Below, piece after piece: positions 7,661-14,244 of a stretch of DNA of 14,244 nt (position 1 is the stretch's first letter; every line of letters begins with the position of its first letter). The stretch comes from an uncultured Eubacteriaceae bacterium (GTDB taxonomy: Bacteria; Bacillota; Clostridia; Eubacteriales; Eubacteriaceae), in the NCBI GenBank assembly GCA_947625175.1, contig CANQNI010000018.1, forward strand, positions 1 through 14,244. Direction: 5' to 3'. Below the pieces are notes generated by a model. It made no database searches and was not told where the DNA came from. It saw nothing but the letters and a program-made list of their open reading frames with translations. The translations under genes were made by a program, and so were the position numbers.

Positions 7661-7688
7661 AAGATATTTTCAAATTTTTCATTTTCAA
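7661..7688 (-). promoter_or_regulatory. Candidate fruRKA promoter overlapped by TTTTCA cluster
   Basis: Reading the minus strand, TTGAAA (complement of 7683-7688, 5 of 6 to the -35 consensus) is followed after 16 bp by TATCTT (complement of 7661-7666, 4 of 6 to the -10). Initiation would fall near 7654, giving a leader of about 70 nt. Three plus-strand TTTTCA units (7667, 7676 and 7682) cover the spacer and -35 region. They are the same half-site in inverted orientation to the TGAAAGA array, so a repressor could occupy both sides of the start. A perfect TATAAT also exists on the minus strand (complement of 7601-7606), but a start there would fall on the ribosome binding site. Confidence 0.42.
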
Positions 7689-7779
7689 CCGATTTCTAGG
7701 ATTAATTATCTTAAATCTGAACTTTTATGACATATTGTTATCAAAGTTAAGACAATTTAGTGAATTTTTATGAAAAAGT

Positions 7780-7873
7780 TTGACAATTTTAATTTATTAT
7801 ATCAAACAATAAACTATTAATTTTTTTATCTTTTGGATAAAATTAAATTAAATAAGAATCTAGAAAGAATAAT
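7780..7873 (+). promoter_or_regulatory. Upstream region of dnaE with TTGACA box
   Basis: This is the dnaE-proximal part of the 288-bp divergent gap. It contains a consensus TTGACA at 7780-7785, but the nearest acceptable -10 (AACAAT, 7805-7810) leaves a long 19-bp spacer. A second candidate is TAAAAT at 7838-7843 with no good -35. The dnaE ribosome binding site is weak (AGAAAG, 7862-7867). A promoter must lie in this gap because fruR is divergent, but the sequence does not fix it. Between 7699 and 7779 nothing but AT-rich DNA is seen. Confidence 0.35.
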
Positions 7874-10800
7874 ATGACCCAACCTTTTACGCATTTACAT
7901 GTTCATTCTGAATATTCACTTTTAGATGGTTTGTCTAGAATTCCAGACCTGGTAAAAAAAGCTAAAGAACTGGGAATGGAAAGTTTAGCTTTAACTGATC
8001 ATGGGGTGATGTTTGGAGCTATTGAATTTTATAATGAATGTTTAAAGCAAGGGATAAAACCGATAATAGGATGTGAAGTTTATGTTGCTTCAAGAGATCT
8101 AGAGCAAATGGAACCGGCTCTGGATAGTAAGAATTATCATTTAATTCTTTTAGCCCAAAATGAACAGGGTTATAAGAATTTAATAAAGATTGTTTCAATT
8201 GGTTATCTGGACGGCTTTTATCGGAAACCAAGAGTAGATCATAAAACTTTAAAAGAGTATTCCGAGGGTCTTATTGCACTTTCTGCTTGTCTTTCTGGCG
8301 AGATTCCTCAGGCTATTCTGGATAATGATTTAAATAAAGCGCATCAACTTGTGAATATTTATCAGGAAATATTTGGTAAAGAGAATTTTTATCTAGAAAT
8401 TCAGGATCATAGAATTCCTGAAGAAGCAAAAGTTAGAGATAAAATTGCTTATCTCTCTGAGGTAACTGGAGCGCCCCTGGTAGCAACAAATGATGTTCAT
8501 TATATAAATAAAGAAGACTCTGATGTGCATGATGTTTTAGTTTGTATTCAAACAGGAGCAAAAGTAAAGGATGAAAACCGGTTAAGTTATAACCGGGAAG
8601 CTTTTTATTTAAAATCTGCTCAGGAAATGTACCGGGAATTTTCTAGATATCCAAATGCTTGTATAAATACAGTTAAAATTGCTGAAAAATGTAATTTAAA
8701 ACTGGAAAATACCGGTAACCATATGCCTATCTATCAAATTCCAGAACAGTATCAAAATGCTGGGGATTATTTAAGAGATTTAAGTTATAACGGACTCAAA
8801 GAAAGATATCCTGTAATAACTGAAGAATTAAAAGAACGTTTAGATCAGGAACTTAAGACAATCCATCAGATGGGCTTTGACAATTACTTCCTGGTTGTTT
8901 GGGATTTTATTAAATTTGCTAAAGATCATGAAATCATGGTTGGTCCAGGTAGAGGATCAGCAGCCGGATCTTTAGTAGCCTATTGTCTTGGAATAACCTC
9001 TCTTGATCCCATTAAATATAATTTACTCTTCGAACGGTTTCTAAATCCAGAACGATATACAATGCCCGATATTGATGTTGATTTCTGTTATGAAAGAAGA
9101 CAGGAAGTTATTGATTATGTTTCCCGAAAATATGGGCCAGATCATGTAGCTCAAATTATTACCTTTGGAACTATGTTAGCTCGGGGAGCTATCAGGGATG
9201 TTGGTCGGGTCTTTGATATTTCCTATAATAAAACTGATAAGCTTGCCAAAGAAATTCCAATGTTGCCGGGACATACAATCACTATAGACCGGGCAGAAGA
9301 AGAAAATAATGATTTGAAGCATCTTGATGAAACCGATGAAGAAGTTCATATGATTTTAGACACAGCAAGGAAAATTGAAGGACTAGTTCGTCATGCTAGT
9401 ACTCATGCTGCTGGAATAGTTATTAGTGATAAACCTTTAACTGATTATGTTCCTCTGTTTAAAAATGATAATCAGGTAACAACACAATTTCCTATGGGTG
9501 AACTAGAAAGTCAAGGTCTCATAAAGATGGACTTTCTTGGTCTTAGAACTTTAACAGTAATTAGAGATGCTCTGGATAATATTTTTAAATCAACAGGGAA
9601 AAAGATTGATTTAAAAGATATTGATTTAACTGATCCGAATATCTACAAACTTATTTCATCTGGGGATTGTGGTGGAGTTTTCCAGTTAGAATCAGCCGGA
9701 ATTATTCAGTTTATTAAAGAGTTTAAACCGGAAAATTTTGAAGATATTATAGCTGCTATCTCATTGTACAGACCAGGACCTATGGAACAAATACCAACTT
9801 ATATTCGAAATAAAAATAATCCTGAGCTAATTACCTATCTTGATCCAAAACTAGAACCAATTCTAAATATGACTTATGGGACTATAGTTTATCAGGAACA
9901 GGTAATGCAGATATTTAGGGATCTGGCCGGTTTTTCTATGGGAAGAAGTGATTTAATTCGTCGTGCCATGAGTAAGAAAAAAGCGGATGTAATGGATCAG
10001 GAAGGTCAAGCTTTTATTTATGGTGAAACAGATCAAGAGGGTAATATTATAGTTGAAGGTTGTCTTAGACGGGGGATTAGTCAGGATGTGGCTGAAAAAA
10101 TTTGGGCACAGATTAAAGAATTCTCCAAATATGCTTTTAATAAGAGTCATAGCGCCTCCTATTCTGTATTATCTTGTCAGACAGCCTGGTTAAAATATTA
10201 TTATCCTTCCGAATTTTATGCTGCTCTTTTGAGTTCAGTAATGGGTTCAGAAACTAGAATTTCCCGTTATATTGAAGAATGCAACAGAAGAGGAATTAAA
10301 GTTGTAGCCCCAAGCGTTAATAATTCAGAAAAAAAATTTACCGTTTTAAATAATGATATTGTCTTTGGCTTAGGTGGAATAAAAAATGTAGGGAAGGGAC
10401 TTATAGAATCAATTATAAAAGAAAGAGAATTAAGTGGTCCTTTTAAAAGTCTGTTGGATTTTTGCAGTAGAGTTTCTAATATAAACAGACAAGCATTAAT
10501 TAGTTTAATTAAAGCAGGTTCTTTTGATTTTTTAAATATTGAACGTGGAAAACTTTTAGCCAATGCTTTGGTTGCTTTAGAAGACGGTAAAAATATTCAA
10601 AAGGTTCGCTTATCGGGACAAACATCTTTTTTTGATTCAACTGATGAATTATCGACCAACCAATTATTAGAAACAAAACCTTTAGCTATAGATACTATTT
10701 TAGCAATGGAAAAGGATGTTTTGGGTATTTATTTATCGGGACATCCGCTTAAAAAATATCAGGATATTTTAGATCATCGTTGTGTTTTTAATTTTTCTAT

Positions 10801-11380
10801 TTTAGATTCCTATGAAAGCTTAAGTCAAACGGCTCAGGATCAAAGTTATGTAACAGTAGGCGGATTACTTAAGAATATTAAAACTCAATTAACTAAAAAT
10901 AATGAGTTAATGGCCTTTGCTCAATTGGAGGATCAGTACGGCATAATAGATCTGGTTATCTTTCCTAAACAATATGAAGAATTTAGACCTTTTTTAATAG
11001 ATGAGACTCCTGTTCTAGCTTATGGAAAATTAACTTATAATGAGGAAATGGATGTTTCTTTAATTGTTAATAAGTTAGAACTCCTTGAGGTGATTTATCA
11101 AAAAAATCCTGAATACACCAGGCCCTATAAAAAATACAGTAATAAGGTTTATCAAGAGAATAATCAGCTTATAATCCAGTTAAAAGATTTATCTTATAAA
11201 CCTTTAATAGAAAAGATAAAAAAGATTCTCAAAACTTCTCGAGGTAAAACGCCTGTGATATTATATTTTGAGAATGAAAATAAACGATTTAAAGCTTCAG
11301 AAACTTTAAACGTTAATATAACAAATGATTTAATAAATAATCTAAATGATCTTATTCATTCAAATAGTGGAGGTAATTAA
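7874..11380 (+). CDS. dnaE: DNA polymerase III alpha subunit DnaE
   Basis: This is a C-family replicative DNA polymerase of 1168 residues. The N-terminal PHP domain (about 4-275) starts THLHVHSEYSLLDG and keeps all nine presumed metal ligands: H9, H11, D18, H43, E68, H89, C139, D207 and H209. The catalytic palm has GPGRGSAAGSLVAYCLGI (357-374), the two aspartates of PDIDVDF (398-404, D401 and D403) and the third in KMDFLGLRTLTVI (D553). Further blocks include HASTHAAGIVIS (508-519), SLYRPGPM and FNKSHSASYS, then a helix-hairpin-helix region and an OB-fold. In Firmicutes that also have PolC, DnaE extends primers; whether polC exists here cannot be seen. It is divergent from fruR and reads directly into pfkA, whose ribosome binding site lies inside its last codons. 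The ATG at 7874 matches the family N-terminus. Confidence 0.98.
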   Translation: MTQPFTHLHVHSEYSLLDGLSRIPDLVKKAKELGMESLALTDHGVMFGAIEFYNECLKQGIKPIIGCEVYVASRDLEQMEPALDSKNYHLILLAQNEQGYKNLIKIVSIGYLDGFYRKPRVDHKTLKEYSEGLIALSACLSGEIPQAILDNDLNKAHQLVNIYQEIFGKENFYLEIQDHRIPEEAKVRDKIAYLSEVTGAPLVATNDVHYINKEDSDVHDVLVCIQTGAKVKDENRLSYNREAFYLKSAQEMYREFSRYPNACINTVKIAEKCNLKLENTGNHMPIYQIPEQYQNAGDYLRDLSYNGLKERYPVITEELKERLDQELKTIHQMGFDNYFLVVWDFIKFAKDHEIMVGPGRGSAAGSLVAYCLGITSLDPIKYNLLFERFLNPERYTMPDIDVDFCYERRQEVIDYVSRKYGPDHVAQIITFGTMLARGAIRDVGRVFDISYNKTDKLAKEIPMLPGHTITIDRAEEENNDLKHLDETDEEVHMILDTARKIEGLVRHASTHAAGIVISDKPLTDYVPLFKNDNQVTTQFPMGELESQGLIKMDFLGLRTLTVIRDALDNIFKSTGKKIDLKDIDLTDPNIYKLISSGDCGGVFQLESAGIIQFIKEFKPENFEDIIAAISLYRPGPMEQIPTYIRNKNNPELITYLDPKLEPILNMTYGTIVYQEQVMQIFRDLAGFSMGRSDLIRRAMSKKKADVMDQEGQAFIYGETDQEGNIIVEGCLRRGISQDVAEKIWAQIKEFSKYAFNKSHSASYSVLSCQTAWLKYYYPSEFYAALLSSVMGSETRISRYIEECNRRGIKVVAPSVNNSEKKFTVLNNDIVFGLGGIKNVGKGLIESIIKERELSGPFKSLLDFCSRVSNINRQALISLIKAGSFDFLNIERGKLLANALVALEDGKNIQKVRLSGQTSFFDSTDELSTNQLLETKPLAIDTILAMEKDVLGIYLSGHPLKKYQDILDHRCVFNFSILDSYESLSQTAQDQSYVTVGGLLKNIKTQLTKNNELMAFAQLEDQYGIIDLVIFPKQYEEFRPFLIDETPVLAYGKLTYNEEMDVSLIVNKLELLEVIYQKNPEYTRPYKKYSNKVYQENNQLIIQLKDLSYKPLIEKIKKILKTSRGKTPVILYFENENKRFKASETLNVNITNDLINNLNDLIHSNSGGN

Positions 11381-12349
11381 ATGCCAGGAAAGAAAAAAGT
11401 TGGTATATTAACTAGTGGTGGTGATGCACCTGGGATGAATGCGGCAATTAGAGCTTCAGTAAGAGCTGCTCTACACTATGGTTATGATGTAGTTGGAATA
11501 AACAGAGGTTATGCAGGTCTTTTAGAAAAAGACTTTATCCCAATGAATACCAATTTAGTACGTGGAATAATCGGATTAGGTGGAACTATTTTAAGAACCT
11601 CCAGAAGCGAATTTTTCCCAACTGAAGCAGGACTGCAAAAAGCAACTGATATTTTAAACGATTTTGGAATTGATTCATTAGTTGTAATAGGTGGAGATGG
11701 TTCCTTATCAGGAGCAGTAGAATTAGAAAAACGAGGGATAAGTGTTGTTGGTATGCCAGGAACCATTGATAATGATTTTGGCGCTAGTGACTATACTATT
11801 GGTTTTGATACAGCTGTTTCAACTGCTCTAGATGCTATTGCTAAAATTCGGGATACTACTTTTTCCCATAATAGAATCAATATCGTTCAGGTTATGGGAC
11901 GTACCTGTGGGGATATAGCGTTATATGCCGGTTTCTCAAGTGGTGCAGATGCCATAATAATTCCAGAAATGGAAACAAATTTAAAAGAAATATGTGAGAC
12001 TTTACTTAGAGGAAGAGATAGAAACGAACTAGCATCAATTGTCATGTTAGCTGAAGGTTGCGGTTCGTATCGAGATTATGTTGATCAGTTTGAAGAAATG
12101 ACGGGAGTAGTAACTAAAGGAACTAATCTTGGATATATCCAAAGGGGAGGTTCACCAACTCACTTTGACCGTAATCTAGCAAGTTACATGGGATATAAAG
12201 CAGTTGAAGCTATTCATGAGGGTAACACTAATACAGTTATTGTTCAAAGAAAAGGTGAATATTTAGCAATTCCAATAGAAGAAGCTCTTCAAACTGAAAA
12301 GAAATTTAATATCGATATGTATAAAACGATGAAGTTCCTCACCAGATAA
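11381..12349 (+). CDS. pfkA: ATP-dependent 6-phosphofructokinase
   Basis: PfkA phosphorylates fructose 6-phosphate to fructose 1,6-bisphosphate, the committed step of glycolysis. The protein is 322 residues, typical of the short bacterial tetramer subunit. Motifs are GILTSGGDAPGMNAAIRA (8-25), IGGDGS (103-108), PGTIDND (126-132, catalytic base D130), GFDTA (141-145), VMGRTCGD (171-178) and GYIQRGGSPTHFDR (251-264). The Gly after the Asp in GGDG (G107) together with Gly in PGTIDND (G127) marks the ATP-using rather than the pyrophosphate-using type. One oddity is Y252 where most family members have His (GHIQRGG), a residue that contacts fructose 6-phosphate. The ATG directly abuts the dnaE stop and has an excellent GGAGGT (11369-11374) 6 nt upstream. 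It forms a glycolytic pair with pyk. Confidence 0.98.
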   Translation: MPGKKKVGILTSGGDAPGMNAAIRASVRAALHYGYDVVGINRGYAGLLEKDFIPMNTNLVRGIIGLGGTILRTSRSEFFPTEAGLQKATDILNDFGIDSLVVIGGDGSLSGAVELEKRGISVVGMPGTIDNDFGASDYTIGFDTAVSTALDAIAKIRDTTFSHNRINIVQVMGRTCGDIALYAGFSSGADAIIIPEMETNLKEICETLLRGRDRNELASIVMLAEGCGSYRDYVDQFEEMTGVVTKGTNLGYIQRGGSPTHFDRNLASYMGYKAVEAIHEGNTNTVIVQRKGEYLAIPIEEALQTEKKFNIDMYKTMKFLTR

Positions 12350-12372
12350 TTAACATTTAAGAGAGTTTACTA

Positions 12373-14139
12373 ATGCCTAAGAAAAGACTTGTGTTAAAAA
12401 AGACTAAAATCGTAGCAACAGTAGGTCCAGCTTCTGAAAACCTAAAAACTTTAGAAGAAATGATTCAAGAAGGAATGAATGTTGCCCGAGTTAATTTTTC
12501 TCATGGTACCTATGAAGATCATGAAAAACAAATTAATTTAATAAAAGAAGCTAGAAAAAGACAGAATACACCAATAGCAATTATGCTTGATACTAAGGGA
12601 CCAGAAATTAGAACTGGTTTATTAAAGAATGGTGATGAAGTTATCTTAACTGAAGGGCAGACATTTGTATTAACAACTGAAGAACTAGATGGTGATAATA
12701 CGATAGTCTCAATCTCCTATGAAGGTCTTCCAGGTGATGTTAAACCGGGAGATCAGATTCTAGTCGATGATGGATCACTGGATCTTAGAGTTGAAGCAGT
12801 AGATGGAAAGAAAATTATCACTAATGTGGTAACTGGTGGAACCTTAGGTGAACATAAGAGCTTAAATCTTCCTAATGTAGTTGTTAATCTTCCAGGACTT
12901 ACTGATAAGGATATTAATGATCTAAAATTTGGTATTCAACAAGGTGTTGATTTTATAGCTGCTTCTTTTGTTAGAAGACCTGATGATGTTCTAGCGATCA
13001 GAGAAGTTTTAGACAATAATAATGGCTCTGATATTAAGATTATATCTAAAATTGAAAGTCAAGAAGGTGTTTATAACTTTGATAAAATCTTAGATTTATC
13101 TGATGGGATCATGGTAGCCAGAGGAGATTTAGGCGTTGAAGTTCCTGCCAAAGATGTACCGGTTATTCAAAAACGGATTATCATGAAATGTAATAATGAT
13201 GCAAAACCGGTTATCATCGCCACACAAATGTTAGATTCTATGATCCATAATCCCAGACCAACCAGAGCAGAAGTAGCTGACGTTGCTAACGCTGTATTTG
13301 ATGGAGCTGATGCTATCATGTTATCAGGTGAAACAGCTGTTGGAGCCCACCCGGTTGAAGTTGTAAAAACAATGGCTGATATTGCTAGCGTTGCTGAAGT
13401 AGCTGATGAATTCAGGTTAAATAATAGACTTAAGAAAAAGCAAAAAGGAATAACAAATTCTGTTTGTGAAGCTGCTATTTCAATGTCTGTAAATCTTAAA
13501 GCCAATTCGGTTATAGCAGCAACTGCCAGTGGAGACTCAGCTCGTGATTTAAGTAAATTTAAACCAGATGCTAATATCTTTGCTACTAGTTTTAGAAATA
13601 TTACTATAAGACAGTTATGTTTAAGCTGGGGAGTATTTGGTATTTATGTTCCTCAGGTTACTGATTCTGATAAACTCGTTCGAGAAAGCGTCAAGGCGGT
13701 TAAAGAAAAAGATTATATTCATGAAGGAGATCGAGCAATTGTAGTAGCTGGTATTCCTGTCGGTGCTTCTAGTGTTACCAATATGATCAGAGTTATTAAA
13801 GTTGGTAACTCCCAGATTAAAGGTAAAGCAAATGGTCGTAAGGATAAGGTTATAGGTATTGCTAGACAGATGCGTGTCCAAAATAGACAGGCAGAAGAAA
13901 ACTTCAGAGAAGGTGACATCTTAATTGTTCCTCGTCTTACCAGCAATAATATGTATCTGGCTGATCTAGCAGGAGCTATCATTACTGAACAAAAAGAAGA
14001 AGTAAGTAAGAGTTTCTTAAAGCAATTAAATGAAAAACCGGTTATAACTGGAGTTAAGAATGTCTTTGAGAATATTGAAGATGGTAGAATCATAACTGTA
14101 GATACTGAAGAAGGTGTTATTAGACAGGGAATTAAATAA
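12373..14139 (+). CDS. pyk: Pyruvate kinase with extra C-terminal domain
   Basis: Pyruvate kinase converts phosphoenolpyruvate and ADP to pyruvate and ATP. The catalytic core shows TKIVATVGPAS (11-21), VARVNFSHG (37-45), MLDTKGPEIRTG (71-82), the active-site lysine K226 in ISKIES (224-229), VARGDLGVE (248-256), ATQMLDSM (283-290) and FDGADAIMLSGETA (309-322). The regulatory C domain runs to about 478. At 588 residues it is the long Bacillus/Geobacillus type with an added C-terminal PEP-utiliser-like swivel domain, visible as REGDILIVP (512-520), AGAIITE (533-539) and NEKPVITGVKN (553-563). The phosphohistidine-like GGLTSHAA loop expected between the last two blocks is replaced by KEEVSKSF (541-548), so that domain is presumably structural or regulatory. 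It lies 23 bp after pfkA with a weak GAGAG ribosome binding site and is followed by a terminator. Confidence 0.98.
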   Translation: MPKKRLVLKKTKIVATVGPASENLKTLEEMIQEGMNVARVNFSHGTYEDHEKQINLIKEARKRQNTPIAIMLDTKGPEIRTGLLKNGDEVILTEGQTFVLTTEELDGDNTIVSISYEGLPGDVKPGDQILVDDGSLDLRVEAVDGKKIITNVVTGGTLGEHKSLNLPNVVVNLPGLTDKDINDLKFGIQQGVDFIAASFVRRPDDVLAIREVLDNNNGSDIKIISKIESQEGVYNFDKILDLSDGIMVARGDLGVEVPAKDVPVIQKRIIMKCNNDAKPVIIATQMLDSMIHNPRPTRAEVADVANAVFDGADAIMLSGETAVGAHPVEVVKTMADIASVAEVADEFRLNNRLKKKQKGITNSVCEAAISMSVNLKANSVIAATASGDSARDLSKFKPDANIFATSFRNITIRQLCLSWGVFGIYVPQVTDSDKLVRESVKAVKEKDYIHEGDRAIVVAGIPVGASSVTNMIRVIKVGNSQIKGKANGRKDKVIGIARQMRVQNRQAEENFREGDILIVPRLTSNNMYLADLAGAIITEQKEEVSKSFLKQLNEKPVITGVKNVFENIEDGRIITVDTEEGVIRQGIK

Positions 14140-14142
14140 AAC

Positions 14143-14166
14143 GGATCCGGAGTTTTCCGGATCTTT
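14143..14166 (+). terminator. Rho-independent terminator after pyk
   Basis: GATCCGGA (14144-14151) pairs perfectly with TCCGGATC (14156-14163) around a 4-nt loop GTTT, with a possible extra G-U pair. It is followed by TTT and preceded by AAAA, and it begins a few bases after the pyk stop. The T-run is short (TTTAAAA), so termination may be incomplete. It closes the dnaE-pfkA-pyk unit. Confidence 0.82.
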
Positions 14167-14178
14167 AAAACCATAGTG

Positions 14179-14193
14179 ATGTAAACGTTTATT
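14179..14193. promoter_or_regulatory. cre-like palindrome (possible CcpA site)
   Basis: ATGTAAACGTTTATT matches the catabolite-responsive element pattern WTGNAANCGNWNNCW at every fixed position but one (T instead of C at position 14). It contains the perfect 10-bp palindrome TAAACGTTTA (14182-14191). It lies after the pyk terminator and about 45 bp before a -35-like box, so any regulation would concern the next gene outside the window. Confidence 0.4.
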
Positions 14194-14236
14194 TATAAAA
14201 TTTACTCAAGAGATTTTATTTCAAAATAATTAAAAT

Positions 14237-14242
14237 TTGACA
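14237..14242 (+). promoter_or_regulatory. -35-like TTGACA at the window edge
   Basis: A consensus TTGACA follows an AT-rich stretch (14191-14236). The matching -10 would lie beyond the end of the window, so this is only a hint of a promoter for a downstream gene, with the cre-like palindrome just upstream of it. Confidence 0.3.
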
Positions 14243-14244
14243 CT

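Noticed and set aside
7684..7698. cre-like site near the fru promoter
   Set aside because: On the minus strand it matches the cre pattern with two mismatches at fixed positions and is not palindromic, so it is too weak to call in AT-rich DNA.
7586..7873. Riboswitch or T-box in the fruR-dnaE gap
   Set aside because: There is no GC-containing stem or conserved aptamer block; the gap is AT-rich with short repeats best explained as promoters and operator.
13719..14174. 151-residue minus-strand open frame over the pyk end
   Set aside because: It lies wholly antisense to the well-conserved pyk C-terminus and its terminator, shows no family motif, and has low-complexity composition expected of a shadow frame. 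The same applies to the minus-strand frames at 8019-8231, 9953-10150, 10267-10563, 11509-11766, 13167-13505 and 13621-13881.

Overview
The window is about 14.2 kb of AT-rich (roughly one-third G+C by eye), densely packed bacterial chromosome. Gene content, GGAGG-type ribosome binding sites and the order ybeY-dgkA-era-recO ... dnaE-pfkA-pyk point to a low-GC Firmicute. An anaerobic clostridial or Halanaerobiales-like organism fits best, but the genus is an inference from general resemblance.

Layout. Bases 1-200 hold no protein gene but can fold into a long interrupted rod resembling 6S RNA. A tightly coupled plus-strand housekeeping operon follows: ybeY (rRNA maturation endonuclease), a DgkA-type lipid kinase, era, recO and a membrane permease of the ACR3/bile-acid-symporter superfamily. 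These genes overlap by 17, 4 and 1 bp and the last is separated by 2 bp. At 3811-3844 a perfect 11-bp hairpin sits between the convergent units; its T-tract serves the minus-strand operon.

That minus-strand operon is a complete fructose module read fruR-fruK-fruA. It comprises a DeoR-type regulator, 1-phosphofructokinase and a one-polypeptide IIA-IIB-IIC fructose PTS permease. Its control region shares the 288-bp divergent gap 7586-7873 with dnaE. The gap contains three TGAAAGA repeats at exactly 10-bp spacing, and a second cluster in the opposite orientation over a plausible -35 box; together they are a good candidate FruR operator.

From 7874 the plus strand carries dnaE (replicative DNA polymerase alpha subunit with an intact PHP metal site), then pfkA and pyk, ending in a rho-independent terminator at 14143-14166. 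The last 78 bases carry a cre-like palindrome and a TTGACA box that probably belong to a gene beyond the window.

Together the right-hand two thirds join fructose uptake (fructose to fructose 1-phosphate to fructose 1,6-bisphosphate) with the two classic control enzymes of glycolysis. No mobile element, CRISPR array, tRNA, defence system or unmistakably new system was seen. The most noteworthy points are the 6S-like RNA abutting ybeY, the phased operator, a RecO without zinc-finger cysteines, a pyruvate kinase whose extra C-terminal domain has lost its T-S-H motif, and an orphan ACR3-like permease.
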